A DNA stretch of 64,000 bases from Chthoniobacterales bacterium. Its GTDB lineage: Bacteria > Verrucomicrobiota > Verrucomicrobiia > Chthoniobacterales > DASVRZ01. The stretch lies in assembly GCA_039930045.1 (NCBI GenBank), contig JBDSQB010000006.1, positions 1 to 64,000 of the forward strand, in the 5' to 3' direction. Shown here in pieces: positions 36,283 to 45,854 of this stretch (positions are counted from its first letter, which is position 1; the number at the start of each line of letters is the position of its first letter). The notes beneath the pieces are model-generated. The model had not been told where the DNA came from and did no database searches. It was given only the letters and a program-made list of their open reading frames with translations. A program made the position numbers and the translations under genes.

Positions 36283-38676
36283 GTGGCATTCCCCACCCAC
36301 ACCTCCAGGCTCTCGCGAATCGCGTTCCTCCTCCTCGCGCTCGCCGCCTCCGCTCACGCCGAACCGCCCGCCGGCTCCGCCGAGATGGTGGACGCGTCCC
36401 ACGTGCGGCTGCTCCCCGGCAGTCCCTTCTACGACCGGCAGGAGCTGCATCGCACCGGCTACGTCGGCCGGCTTGATCCCGACCGCCTGCTCTTCGAATA
36501 CCGCAAGCTGGCCGGCCTGCCCCAACCCGCCGGCATCACCGCCGGCTACGGCAGCTGGGACAGCGGCTTCATCCGGGGACACATGGCCGGCCACTACCTT
36601 TCCGCCGCCTCCCGCATGGCCGCCGCCACCGGCGACGACTCCTTTCGCAAAAAAGCCGCCTACCTCGTCGCCGAGCTCGCCAAGTGCCAGCAGGCGTTGA
36701 AACAGGACGGCTACCTCGCCGCCTTCCCGTCCGTCGCCCTCGATTGGCAGGAGGGCGCCTCCAAAAACTCGGGCGGCGTGGTCGTGCCCTATTACACGCT
36801 CCACAAGATCATGGCCGGCCTCGTGGACGCCCACCACTACCTGGGCAACAAGCAGGCGCTCGACGTTGCCCTGAAGCTTTCGGCCTATCTCCAGAAACGC
36901 CTCCTCTCCCTCCCGCCCGACCAGATCGAGCGCATGTTCCGCACCGATCAAAGCCGCAACCCGCAGACCGAATTCGGAGGCATGGCCGACGTGCTCTCCG
37001 AACTGTATGCGATCACCGGCGACAAAAAACAGCTCGAACTCGCCGCCCTCTTCAACCGCCCCTGGCTGATCGACCCGCTCGCCGCCAACGAGGACCGCCT
37101 GAAATCCCTCCACGCCAACACCCACGTCGCCCAGCTGGCCGGCATCGCCCGCTACGCCAACCTCACCGGTGACGCCGCCGACCTCCGCGCCTCGGAAAAC
37201 TTTTGGGCAATGGTCACCCGCCACCACTCCTTCGCCATCGGCGGCAACTCATACAAAGAGTGGTTCGACGCCCCCGACGTCGAGGCCGGCCCATCCATCA
37301 ACGATGGCAAACGCCTCCCGCCCACCACCGCCGAGAGCTGCAACACGCAAAACATGCTGAAGCTCACCGCGCGCCTCATCGAACGCACTCCTGGCCGCGC
37401 CTACTACGCCGACTACTTCGAACGCGCCCTCTACAACCACCTCCTCGCCACCATCGCCCCCGACACCGGCGCGATGACTTATTTCACACCCCTGCACGGC
37501 GACTTCCGCACCTACCTCGACGGCACCCATTGCTGCGTCGGCTCGGGCATCGAAAACACCGCCCGCTACAACGAAGGCATCTACTTCCAACACCCCGGTC
37601 ACCTCTGGGTGAATCTCTACATCCCGTCCGCCCTCGACTGGACCGCCCAGGGTCTCGCGATCAAACAGGAGGGTTTCCCTCCATTCACCGACACGGTCCG
37701 CCTCACCGTCGTCCGCGCCGCCCGTCCCGCCGAGTCCACGCTGCACCTCCGCGTTCCCGGCTGGTTGTCCGGCCCGGTCGCGCTGTCCATCAATGGACGC
37801 CCGCAACCCGCCACCGCCAAGCCCTCCAGCTATCTCGCCGTGAAACGCGTCTGGCAAACCGGCGACGTCGTCACCCTCAAGCTCCCCTCGGCGCTCCGCC
37901 TCGAACGCGCCAAGGACGTTCCCTCCATGATCTCCGTTTTCTACGGCCCCCTCCTCCTCGCCGGCCGGCTCGGCCACGACGGCATGACCGGAGATTTCGC
38001 CGACAAAGACGCCTACCTCAAACTCCCGCCCGCGCCGGTGCCCGCCATCATCAACGCCGCCGCCAACCCCTCCGATTGGCTGACCCTCGCCGACGCCTCC
38101 ACGCTCACGTTCAAGACGCACGATGTCGGCCCCGCGTCCGGCATCGTATTCCAGCCGCTCTACGCCGTGCATCACGAACGTTACTCGGTGTATTGGGAAC
38201 TCGCGGACGCCGCCGCCATGGCATCTCCGACCACGCCCGCGCCGAACGCCTCAGCCAAGGAAGCGACCTCGGTGCTCGACCGTGTCATCATCGGCGACAC
38301 CGACTCCGAGCGTGCCCACGATCTCTCAGCGGAGCAGAGCCTGACCGGACACGTTGCCAACTACTCTTGGCGCGATGCCGCCCCGAACGGAGCCTTTTCC
38401 TACGTCCTCGCGCTCCCGACCGTCCCCAAGTCCACCCTAATCTGCACCTACTGGGGAAGCGACCGCGACCGCACCTTCGATATCGTGGTCAACGGAGTCG
38501 TCGTCGCCACGCAGACCCTCGAAGGCCGCCAGCCGGGCAAAGCGATCGAGGTCGCTTATCCCCTTCCGCCCGAGTCGCTCACCGGCCAGCAAAATCTGAC
38601 CGTGCGCTTCCAAGGCTCGAACCAAGGCCGAGTCGGCGGACTCTTCGGGCTCCGTCTCGAAGCCACCCGCCCTTAA
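36283..38676 (+). CDS. GH127 beta-L-arabinofuranosidase (DUF1680 type)
   Basis: 797 residues from a GTG start, with signal sequence RIAFLLLALAASAHAE. Cleaves beta-L-arabinofuranosyl linkages as found in extensin-type glycoproteins and pectin side chains. The (alpha/alpha)6 barrel shows GYGSWDSGFIRGHMAGHYL, NPQTEFGGMADVLSELY and LHANTHVAQLAG. The metal/thiol site characteristic of the family is complete: E351 and C353 in AESCNTQN, and C417/C418 in THCCVGSGIENTARY, the Cys pair position used as zinc ligand and nucleophile in characterised members. A C-terminal beta-sandwich (DRVIIGDTDSERAHDL to the end) corresponds to the DUF6805-like tail. Sits between GH62 and a broken GH43. Confidence 0.9.
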   Translation: MAFPTHTSRLSRIAFLLLALAASAHAEPPAGSAEMVDASHVRLLPGSPFYDRQELHRTGYVGRLDPDRLLFEYRKLAGLPQPAGITAGYGSWDSGFIRGHMAGHYLSAASRMAAATGDDSFRKKAAYLVAELAKCQQALKQDGYLAAFPSVALDWQEGASKNSGGVVVPYYTLHKIMAGLVDAHHYLGNKQALDVALKLSAYLQKRLLSLPPDQIERMFRTDQSRNPQTEFGGMADVLSELYAITGDKKQLELAALFNRPWLIDPLAANEDRLKSLHANTHVAQLAGIARYANLTGDAADLRASENFWAMVTRHHSFAIGGNSYKEWFDAPDVEAGPSINDGKRLPPTTAESCNTQNMLKLTARLIERTPGRAYYADYFERALYNHLLATIAPDTGAMTYFTPLHGDFRTYLDGTHCCVGSGIENTARYNEGIYFQHPGHLWVNLYIPSALDWTAQGLAIKQEGFPPFTDTVRLTVVRAARPAESTLHLRVPGWLSGPVALSINGRPQPATAKPSSYLAVKRVWQTGDVVTLKLPSALRLERAKDVPSMISVFYGPLLLAGRLGHDGMTGDFADKDAYLKLPPAPVPAIINAAANPSDWLTLADASTLTFKTHDVGPASGIVFQPLYAVHHERYSVYWELADAAAMASPTTPAPNASAKEATSVLDRVIIGDTDSERAHDLSAEQSLTGHVANYSWRDAAPNGAFSYVLALPTVPKSTLICTYWGSDRDRTFDIVVNGVVVATQTLEGRQPGKAIEVAYPLPPESLTGQQNLTVRFQGSNQGRVGGLFGLRLEATRP

Positions 38677-38688
38677 CGCCCCATCTCC

Positions 38689-39134
38689 GTGAAAAAAACA
38701 ACCCGCTCCGCCATCGTTCTCTTGTCCGTGCTGGCTTCGCTGCCTGCGGCGTCATTCGCGCTCAACCCGGTTATACAAACGATGTTTACCGCCGATCCGG
38801 CCCCGGTGGTCCATGACGGCACGTTCTACCTATTTTCCAGCCACGACGAAGAAGCCGGAGAGAATGGCCTCATTCGCCATCCGATGACCGTCAAGGCCTT
38901 GGGCGAGCGCACCCTCGGGACAAAAACTGCGGCACGTCCTACGAAGAGGCTCCCTCCGACCTGCTCGCCAGCCGCGCCGGCAACGCTTGGGAGCCCGTTC
39001 GCTCCCGCATCGACATCTCCGACCTGCATCACAACCGCTACAAAGGGTTCTTCGCCCTGCGCCCCGGCTTGATGGCCGCCGGCTCAAGCGACGTCCGATT
39101 CAACCACTTCCAATACACTCCCTTCATCCTTTGA
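38689..39134 (+). pseudogene. Internally deleted GH43 gene remnant
   Basis: Opens with the same leader as the double-GH43 gene at 45855 (LLSVLASLPAASFALNPVIQ, ADPAPVVHDG, YLFSSHDE) and then jumps directly to the downstream segment ENGLIRHPMTVKALGERT, skipping about 130 codons. A frameshift follows; in the shifted frame it reads CGTSYEEAP, SDLLASRAGNAWEPVRSRID and KGFFALRPGLM, ending QYTPFIL at 39134, the C-terminal sandwich of a GH43-type enzyme. It is therefore a chimera of deleted and rejoined GH43 pieces with no complete propeller. Confidence 0.85.
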
Positions 39135-39145
39135 AAAATCTTCCC

Positions 39146-41293
39146 ATGCAACTCCGTCTTGCCGCCATCGGCTGTCTAGTGATCTCCACCCTTTCGTCGG
39201 TGCCTGCGGCGCCGACCGCTTCCGTGCAAGCCATGCAGCTCAACGGCGCCGCCGGAGGCCCGCGCTTCGACGGCATCGGCGTGGTCAACGGTGGTGGCGC
39301 GACGTCGGTGCTGCTCAAAGATTATCCCGAACCGCAGCGCAGCCAGATTCTCGACCTCGTTTACAAGCCGAAGTTCGGTGCCTCCGTGAGCGCGCTGCTC
39401 GTCGAGATCCCCGGAGACGGCAATTCCACGCAGGGCTCGATGCCCAGCCACATGCACACGCGTGACGACCTCAACTACACGCGCGGCTACACGTGGTGGA
39501 TCTTGCGCGAGGCGAAGAAGCGCAATCCCGACCTCTCGCTCGACGGCTCGGCCTGGAGCGCGCCCGGCTGGGTGGGCAACGGAAATTTCTGGTCGCAGGA
39601 CGCCGCCGATTATTACGTGAAATGGCTGCAGGGGCTGCGCAGCATCTACGGCTTGGAGCTCGACGCCATGGGATGCCGCAACGAAATGGGCGTGAGCCTC
39701 GACTTTGCAAAGCAGCTCCGCGCGAGCCTCGACGCGAATGGATTTGGGAAAATCAAAATCCACGCCTTCGACAACTGGCCGAAGGACAAATTCGACTTTG
39801 TGAAGAACCTGCTCGCTGACGAGAAGGCGCGTGACGCCATTGCCATCCTCAGTGCGCACACGCTGGCGGAGGAACCCGTCTCTGCCGAAGTTCGAAAGCT
39901 GGCGGCGGAGATGGGCAAGCCGATCTGGAACACCGAGGAGCACGTCTATTTGAAGGGCTTTGACTGCGCGATCAGCGTCGTGAAGGCATTCAACGTAAAT
40001 CACATCCGTAGTGGCGCGACCCGGATCGTGAATTGGTATGATATCGCCGGCGTTTACCCAATCGAGCCGTATGCAGAAGACCCTGCGGCGCTCCTCGCGT
40101 GGTCGCCTTGGAGCGGGAATTATCAAGTCCGCGAGGCGCTGTGGGGCTACGCGCACTACGGCCAGTTCACGAAGATCGGCTGGCATTACCTCGAAAGCGG
40201 GTGCGGCCCGCTCGACGGCGGCGGCACGGTCGTGACCTTCAAATCTCCGGGCGGCGACGATTACAGCATCATTCTCGAGACGAAGGGCGCGAAGGTGTCC
40301 CAGCAGGTGCGCTTCCAAATCGGCGGCGGCCTGCCCGCGAAACCGTTGTGTGTCTGGCGCAGTGACGAGAAGGCGCAATTCGTCCGGCAGCCGGACATCA
40401 CGCCCGTGAGCGGTGCGTTCACGCTCACGCTCGAGCCGAATGCGATCTATTCGCTCTCCACAACGACGGGGCAGCAGAAGGGCTCCTTCGCGAATATACC
40501 CGCCGCGAAACCGTTTCCGTTCCCCTACCACGAGACATTCGAGGAATACACCGACCCGAAGATCTGGGGCTGGCTGCCGCGCTACACGGCCGACATTTCC
40601 GGCGCTTTCGAGATCGCGGAGCGCCCGGACGGGAAGGGGAAATGCCTGCACCAAGTCGTGCCGGTTCGCACGATCTCGTGGGCGCAACCGGATTGGCTGC
40701 CTTACACGATTCTGGGTGATGACCAGTGGCAGGACTACGAAGTCGGCGTCGATGTGTGCCTGAATCCAGGCGACTCGGCGGGTGTGATGGGGCGCATCAA
40801 CCATATCGGTGCCGGCTACGGCTTCAACCCGAAAGGCTACTTCCTGCAACTCTCGGCCGACGGCGAGTGTCAGCTGGTCGTCATTCGAGGGAAAACGGAT
40901 AAAAATAGACTCGTCGGCGACGCCGAGCAGCAGGCTCTCATCAAAGCGGGCAAGGGCGAGAGCGAAGGCGGCGAAAAGGTGCTCGGCACTGTTCACGTCC
41001 CCGGAATCGCGCCCGGCCAATGGCACAATTTAAAGCTCCGTTTTAAGGGTTCCTCGATCACGGCGCTCGTGGACGACAAGCCGGTTCTGAGCGTGACGGA
41101 CACTCTTTACTCCCACGGCATGGCCGGCCTGCTCGCGGGCGGCGGCGAGCAGAAAAAGCTCAGCACGCCGTGGTTCGACAATCTTCTCATCAAAGCCGTC
41201 AACGCGCCTATGCCGAAGCCGACTGCGCTCACGCCAGAACAATCGCCGATTTACGGCGCCCAAGGCACCGTCCAAACTCCAAATACACACTAA
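39146..41293 (+). CDS. GH59 beta-galactosidase (galactocerebrosidase family)
   Basis: 715 residues, with signal peptide MQLRLAAIGCLVISTLSSVP. The GH59 barrel begins FDGIGVVNGGGATSVLLKDY and shows DGSAWSAPGWVGNG, acid/base E180 in MGCRNEMGVS and nucleophile E264 in PIWNTEEHVY. A galactocerebrosidase-type lectin/LamG domain closes the protein (about 455-700: FPFPYHETFEEYTDPKIWGW, GYFLQLSADGECQLVV, YSHGMAGLL). Bacterial GH59 proteins are little studied; removal of beta-galactosyl groups from plant glycans or galactolipids is inferred. The ATG follows AATCTTCCC, another C-rich leader without Shine-Dalgarno. The next GH27 gene begins 10 bases after its stop. Confidence 0.85.
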   Translation: MQLRLAAIGCLVISTLSSVPAAPTASVQAMQLNGAAGGPRFDGIGVVNGGGATSVLLKDYPEPQRSQILDLVYKPKFGASVSALLVEIPGDGNSTQGSMPSHMHTRDDLNYTRGYTWWILREAKKRNPDLSLDGSAWSAPGWVGNGNFWSQDAADYYVKWLQGLRSIYGLELDAMGCRNEMGVSLDFAKQLRASLDANGFGKIKIHAFDNWPKDKFDFVKNLLADEKARDAIAILSAHTLAEEPVSAEVRKLAAEMGKPIWNTEEHVYLKGFDCAISVVKAFNVNHIRSGATRIVNWYDIAGVYPIEPYAEDPAALLAWSPWSGNYQVREALWGYAHYGQFTKIGWHYLESGCGPLDGGGTVVTFKSPGGDDYSIILETKGAKVSQQVRFQIGGGLPAKPLCVWRSDEKAQFVRQPDITPVSGAFTLTLEPNAIYSLSTTTGQQKGSFANIPAAKPFPFPYHETFEEYTDPKIWGWLPRYTADISGAFEIAERPDGKGKCLHQVVPVRTISWAQPDWLPYTILGDDQWQDYEVGVDVCLNPGDSAGVMGRINHIGAGYGFNPKGYFLQLSADGECQLVVIRGKTDKNRLVGDAEQQALIKAGKGESEGGEKVLGTVHVPGIAPGQWHNLKLRFKGSSITALVDDKPVLSVTDTLYSHGMAGLLAGGGEQKKLSTPWFDNLLIKAVNAPMPKPTALTPEQSPIYGAQGTVQTPNTH

Positions 41294-41303
41294 CCTCACC
41301 ACC

Positions 41304-42893
41304 ATGAATCGAATCGCTCTCTCCCTGCTGTCGATAGCCCTGCTTGCAGCCAACTCAATAGCCGCCCCAGCTGCCGCCCCATCGGTTGAGCCCTACATTC
41401 TCACCCCGCCCGCACCGGCCTCGCCGCGCATCAACGGCGCATCCGTCTTCGGCGTGCGGCCCGGATCGCCGTTCCTGTTCACCATTGCCGCGACTGGCGA
41501 CCGCCCGATGACCTTCTCCGCGCAGAATCTTCCCAAGGGACTGAAGCTCGATCCGGCCACCGGTCGCATCACCGGCTCGCTCGCAATCAAAGGCGAACAC
41601 ATCGTCATGCTCGGCGCGAAAAATTCCCTCGGCGCGGTGGAGAAAAAATTCCGCATCGTTTGCGGCGACCAGATCGCGCTCACCCCGCCGATGGGCTGGA
41701 ACAGTTGGAACTGCTTCGCGCAAGAGGTTTCCGCCGACAGGGTGAAAGCTGCCGCCGATGTGCTGGTCAAGAGCGGCCTCGCCAACCACGGCTGGACTTA
41801 CGTCAACATCGATGACGGCTGGCAGAACAATCGCGACTCGCAGGATCCGACGCTGCAAGGGCCGCATCGGGACAAGGACGGTTTCATCGTGCCGAACGCG
41901 CGCTTTCCCGACATGAAAGGTCTGGTGGATTACGTTCACGGTCTGGGCTTGAAGATTGGTTTGTATTCTTCGCCCGGTCCGTGGACCTGCGGCGGTCACA
42001 CGGGCAGCTACGACCATGAACAGAAGGACGCGCAGACGTATGCGAAGTGGGGTTTTGATTACTTCAAATACGACTGGTGCAGCTACGGCGGCATCGCCGA
42101 TGGGAAAGCGGCCACGGACAAAAGTATTTCGTCGTGGGATGCAGGCGCGAAGGGCAAAAGCGATGTCGAAGTCGCGACTCATCCGTTTCGCTTGATGGGG
42201 AAATTTTTGCGCGAGCAGAAGCGCGACATCGTTTATAGTGTGTGCCAATACGGCATGTCCGAGGTCTGGAAATGGGGCGCATCGGTCGATGGCAATTGCT
42301 GGCGCACGACCTGGGACATCGTCGACACGTGGGAGAGCATGAGCAGTATCGGTTTTGACCAGCAGAACCAAGCCGCGCCGTTCGCCAAGCCCGGCAACTG
42401 GAACGATCCCGACATGCTCGTCGTCGGCCACGTCGGCTGGGGCAAGCCGCATCCGACCCGGCTCACGCCGGACGAGCAATACACGCACATGAGCCTCTGG
42501 TGCTTGCTCGCCTCGCCGCTGCTCATCGGCTGCGATCTTGAAAAACTCGACGACTTCACGCTCTCACTGCTCACGAACGACGAAGTCATCGCCGTTGACC
42601 AGGATCCGCTCGGAAAACAGGCGACGTGCGTCATCAATGACAGCGACCTGCGCGTTTACACCCGCGAACTGGAGGACGGCAGCCGCGCCGTCGGCTTCTT
42701 CAACCGCAGCGTGAAGCCGATGGAATTGTCGTTCAAAGATTTCGCAAAACTCGGCCTCGCCGGCAGGCAGACCCCACGCGATCTCTGGAGGCAGAAAAAC
42801 CTGGCCGCAGTGAACACCGCGATGGATTCCCTCCCGCTCACGATCCCAGCGCACGGCGTGGTGCTCTGCAAGTTCACGACCGTCAAACAATGA
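41304..42893 (+). CDS. GH27 alpha-galactosidase with N-terminal Ig-like module
   Basis: 529 residues, exported (MNRIALSLLSIALLAANSIA). The Ig-like module at about 30-120 (PRINGASVFGVRPGSPFLFT, ATGRITGSLAIKG) precedes the barrel at LTPPMGWNSWNCF. Nucleophile D257 in YFKYDWCSYGG and acid/base D338 in CWRTTWDIVDTW are present, as is the C-terminal antiparallel sheet (GVVLCKF). Closest relatives in the window are the GH27 proteins at the left edge and at 53874. The stop overlaps the next gene's ATG (ATGA, 42890-42893), so translation of the second GH27 is probably coupled. Acts on alpha-galactosyl ends such as those of galactomannan or RFO sugars. Confidence 0.93.
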   Translation: MNRIALSLLSIALLAANSIAAPAAAPSVEPYILTPPAPASPRINGASVFGVRPGSPFLFTIAATGDRPMTFSAQNLPKGLKLDPATGRITGSLAIKGEHIVMLGAKNSLGAVEKKFRIVCGDQIALTPPMGWNSWNCFAQEVSADRVKAAADVLVKSGLANHGWTYVNIDDGWQNNRDSQDPTLQGPHRDKDGFIVPNARFPDMKGLVDYVHGLGLKIGLYSSPGPWTCGGHTGSYDHEQKDAQTYAKWGFDYFKYDWCSYGGIADGKAATDKSISSWDAGAKGKSDVEVATHPFRLMGKFLREQKRDIVYSVCQYGMSEVWKWGASVDGNCWRTTWDIVDTWESMSSIGFDQQNQAAPFAKPGNWNDPDMLVVGHVGWGKPHPTRLTPDEQYTHMSLWCLLASPLLIGCDLEKLDDFTLSLLTNDEVIAVDQDPLGKQATCVINDSDLRVYTRELEDGSRAVGFFNRSVKPMELSFKDFAKLGLAGRQTPRDLWRQKNLAAVNTAMDSLPLTIPAHGVVLCKFTTVKQ

Positions 42894-44203
42894 AAAAACT
42901 ACTTTGCTTGCTCCTTTGCCTCACCACGCCGGCCCTCGCCCAGAAATGGAAAGGCGTGGCTCTGACGCCGCCGATGGGCTGGAACAGTTGGGACGCCTTC
43001 GGCACCGCGCTTAAAGAAACCCAGGCCAAGGCGCAGGCCGATGTGATGGCCGACAAACTCCTCCCGCACGGCTGGAAAATCTTCACCGTGGACATCCAGT
43101 GGTATGAGCCCGCCTCCATCGGCTTCGAATACCGCAAGGACGCCACGCTCACCATGGACGCTTACGGGCGCCTCCTTCCCGCCGTCGAAAAATTCCCCTC
43201 CGCCGCCGATGGTGCCGGCTTCAAGCCTCTGGCCGACTATATCCATGCCAAAGGCCTCAAATTCGGCATCCACGTCATGCGCGGCATCCCTCGCCAGGCG
43301 GTGAAGGAAAACACGCCCATCCTTGGCTCCAACGTCCGCGCCGCCGACATCGCGATCACCTCCAACATCTGCTACTGGAACCCCGATATGTTCGGCGTGG
43401 ACGCCGCCAAACCCGGTGGCCAGGCCTACTACGATTCCATCATAGCCCTCTACGCGAGCTGGGGCGTGGACTTCATCAAGGTGGACGACCTTAGTCAGCC
43501 CTACACCGACGTGCAATTGGCGGAGGTCGAAGCCATCCGCCGCGCCATCGACAAGACCGGTCGCCCCATCGTCTTCAGCACCTCGCCCGGCGCCACGCCA
43601 CTCGCTCGTGGAGAGCACATCGCCGCCCACGCCAACATGTGGCGCATCAGCAATGATTTTTGGGACAAATGGCCCGAGCTCCGCGAGCAGTTCAAGCGCC
43701 TCCACGACTGGACGCCGTATCGCGCGCCCGGCGCGTGGCCCGACGCCGACATGCTCCCGCTCGGCAGGATCGAGTGGAACCGACCCACCCGCTTCACGCC
43801 CGACGAGCAACGCACGATGATGAGCCTCTGGTGCATCGCCCGCTCTCCGCTCATCCTCGGCACCGATATGACCCAGCTCGACGAAGCCACGCTCGCGCTC
43901 CTGACCAACGACGAGGTCCTCGCCGTCAACCAGGCAAGCGCGGGCAACCGCCAGCTTTTCGAAAAAGGGGACCTCATCGCGTGGGTCGCCGATGTCCCGG
44001 AGTCGAAGGACAAATACCTCGCGGTCTTCAACACCGGCGACGCGCCCGCGCCCGTTCCCGTCGAGCTTTCCGCAGTCGGGTTTACCGGCCGCGTCGCCGT
44101 CCGTGATCTCTGGGCGCGCCGCACCCAGGACGATGTCCGCAGCACCTTCGCCCCCGTCATCCCCTCGCACGGCTCTGCGCTTTACCGCCTCCGCGCGCGT
44201 TGA
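42890..44203 (+). CDS. GH27 alpha-galactosidase-like enzyme, no accessory module
   Basis: 437 residues with a short signal peptide (MKKLLCLLLCLTTPALAQ). The barrel begins immediately with VALTPPMGWNSWDAFG. The nucleophile is the first Asp of FIKVDDLSQPY and the acid/base the Asp in WRISNDFWDKW. It differs markedly from the Ig-bearing GH27 paralogues (FEYRKDATLTMDAYGRLLP, HVMRGIPRQAV) and so probably has another specificity within GH27, such as beta-L-arabinopyranosidase or isomalto-type activity; this cannot be settled here. ATGA overlap with the preceding GH27 gene. Confidence 0.9.
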   Translation: MKKLLCLLLCLTTPALAQKWKGVALTPPMGWNSWDAFGTALKETQAKAQADVMADKLLPHGWKIFTVDIQWYEPASIGFEYRKDATLTMDAYGRLLPAVEKFPSAADGAGFKPLADYIHAKGLKFGIHVMRGIPRQAVKENTPILGSNVRAADIAITSNICYWNPDMFGVDAAKPGGQAYYDSIIALYASWGVDFIKVDDLSQPYTDVQLAEVEAIRRAIDKTGRPIVFSTSPGATPLARGEHIAAHANMWRISNDFWDKWPELREQFKRLHDWTPYRAPGAWPDADMLPLGRIEWNRPTRFTPDEQRTMMSLWCIARSPLILGTDMTQLDEATLALLTNDEVLAVNQASAGNRQLFEKGDLIAWVADVPESKDKYLAVFNTGDAPAPVPVELSAVGFTGRVAVRDLWARRTQDDVRSTFAPVIPSHGSALYRLRAR

Positions 44204-44241
44204 ACCTCAAGATCCCCGCCGCACCCGACGCCACCAACGCC

Positions 44242-45834
44242 ATGATATCAAAAAACCTTGCATTAGGTTTGTTAACGCTGAGCTGTGCATTTGCCGCGCC
44301 GGAGCCGGCGACGAAACCTCAACCTCTGCAGCTGCCGCCCATCACGGACGGTCCGTTCAAGCCGAGCTGGGAATCGCTGGCGAATTACCAGACACCGGAA
44401 TGGTTTCGCGACGCGAAGTTCGGCATCTGGGCGCATTGGGGACCGCAATGCGAGCCGGAGCACGGCGATTGGTATGCCCGCGGCATGTATGAACAAGGCG
44501 GCGTCCATTATAACACCCACCTCGCCGAATACGGACATCCCTCAAAGGAGGGATTCAAGGACGTGATCCACGCCTGGAAGGCGGAACATTTCGATCCCGA
44601 CACCCTGGTGAAATTCTACAAGGAAAACGGAGCGAAAATCTTCATGGCACTGGCCAATCACCACGACAATTTCGACCTCTACAACTCGAAGTATCAGCCG
44701 TGGAACTCCGTCGCGATCGGTCCCAAGAAAGACTTGATCGTCGGCTGGGCGAAGGCCGCCAAGGCGAATGGCCTGCGGTTTGCCGTGAGCGTCCACGCCG
44801 CGCGCGCCTGGACATGGTATGAAGCGGCTCAAGGCGCGGATAAGGACGGCCCGCTCGCGAGCGTGCCATACGACGGCAAGCTGACGAAAGCCGATGGCAA
44901 AGGCCTTTGGTGGCAGGGCCTCGACCCGCAGGATCTCTACGCGCAGAATCACCGCCCCGGCAGTCCGCCCGACAACGCGTATCTCGAAAAATTCTTCAAA
45001 CGCACCAAGCAACTCTGGGACGATTACCAGCCGGACCAGATCTACTACGACGACCGCGTCCTTCCCTTCTACAACATCGCGGAAGAGGTGCCGCTTAAGC
45101 TCGCTGCCCATTTCTACAACACGCGTCTCGACAAGAACGGACGCACCCAAGCGGTGATGAATGGCAAGCACCTCGACGAGATGCAGCGCCGGACCATGGT
45201 CTATGACATCGAGCGCGGCAAAGCGCACGACATCCTGCCCCAACCCTGGCAAACCGATACCTGTATCGGCTCTTGGCACTACGACCGCGGCATCTACGAC
45301 CGCAAAGGCTACAAATCCGCCGCGTCCGTCGTGCGGATGCTGGCCGACATCGTCAGCAAAAACGGCAATCTCATGCTCAGCGTGCCGCTGCGTCGCGACG
45401 GCCAACCGGACGAATTGGAGATCGAAATCGTCAAGGAAATCGGCGCATGGTTGAAGGTGAACAGCGAGGCGATCTATGCGACCCGTCCGTGGAAAATTTA
45501 TGGCGAAGGACCCTCCACCCAGGTGGCCGAGAAAGGCCCGTTTGACGGACAGAAAGACGTCTCCGACAAGCCCTTCACCTCCGAAGACATCCGCTTCACG
45601 CAATCGAAGGACGGCAAGACGCTTTATGCCATCGCGCTGGAGCTTCCCGCGGACGGCAAATTCACGGTCAAATCCCTGGCATCCGATTCGCCGCAGTGGC
45701 CGGGCAAGATCGGCAGCGTCCAGCTCGTCGGCGGGGGCAAATTGAAATTCACGCGCGACGCCGCCGGCCTGCACGTTTCGCTGCCCGAGAAATTCGACGG
45801 CAAGACAGCCTTCGCGTTGAAGGTTCAATCCTGA
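44242..45834 (+). CDS. GH29 alpha-L-fucosidase
   Basis: 530 residues from ATG 44242, with signal MISKNLALGLLTLSCAFAAP; a TTG at 44200 overlapping the GH27 stop is a less likely start. GH29 signature regions: WFRDAKFGIWAHWGPQCEPE, GAKIFMALANHHDNFDLYNS, RFAVSVHAARAWTWY, nucleophile D270 in DQIYYDDRVLPFYN, and GNLMLSVPLRRDGQPDELE. A C-terminal beta-sandwich ends the protein. Expected to remove alpha-L-fucose, consistent with fucosylated xyloglucan as a target next to GH74 and beta-galactosidases. The following GH43 gene starts 20 bases after the stop. Confidence 0.92.
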   Translation: MISKNLALGLLTLSCAFAAPEPATKPQPLQLPPITDGPFKPSWESLANYQTPEWFRDAKFGIWAHWGPQCEPEHGDWYARGMYEQGGVHYNTHLAEYGHPSKEGFKDVIHAWKAEHFDPDTLVKFYKENGAKIFMALANHHDNFDLYNSKYQPWNSVAIGPKKDLIVGWAKAAKANGLRFAVSVHAARAWTWYEAAQGADKDGPLASVPYDGKLTKADGKGLWWQGLDPQDLYAQNHRPGSPPDNAYLEKFFKRTKQLWDDYQPDQIYYDDRVLPFYNIAEEVPLKLAAHFYNTRLDKNGRTQAVMNGKHLDEMQRRTMVYDIERGKAHDILPQPWQTDTCIGSWHYDRGIYDRKGYKSAASVVRMLADIVSKNGNLMLSVPLRRDGQPDELEIEIVKEIGAWLKVNSEAIYATRPWKIYGEGPSTQVAEKGPFDGQKDVSDKPFTSEDIRFTQSKDGKTLYAIALELPADGKFTVKSLASDSPQWPGKIGSVQLVGGGKLKFTRDAAGLHVSLPEKFDGKTAFALKVQS

Positions 45835-45854
45835 TTCCCCCCGCCCCCATTTCC

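Noticed and set aside
35179-37227. Minus-strand open frame of 682 codons
   Set aside because: Antisense to the GH62 and GH127 genes, rich in Gly, Val and Glu without any family signature; the plus strand has complete active sites.
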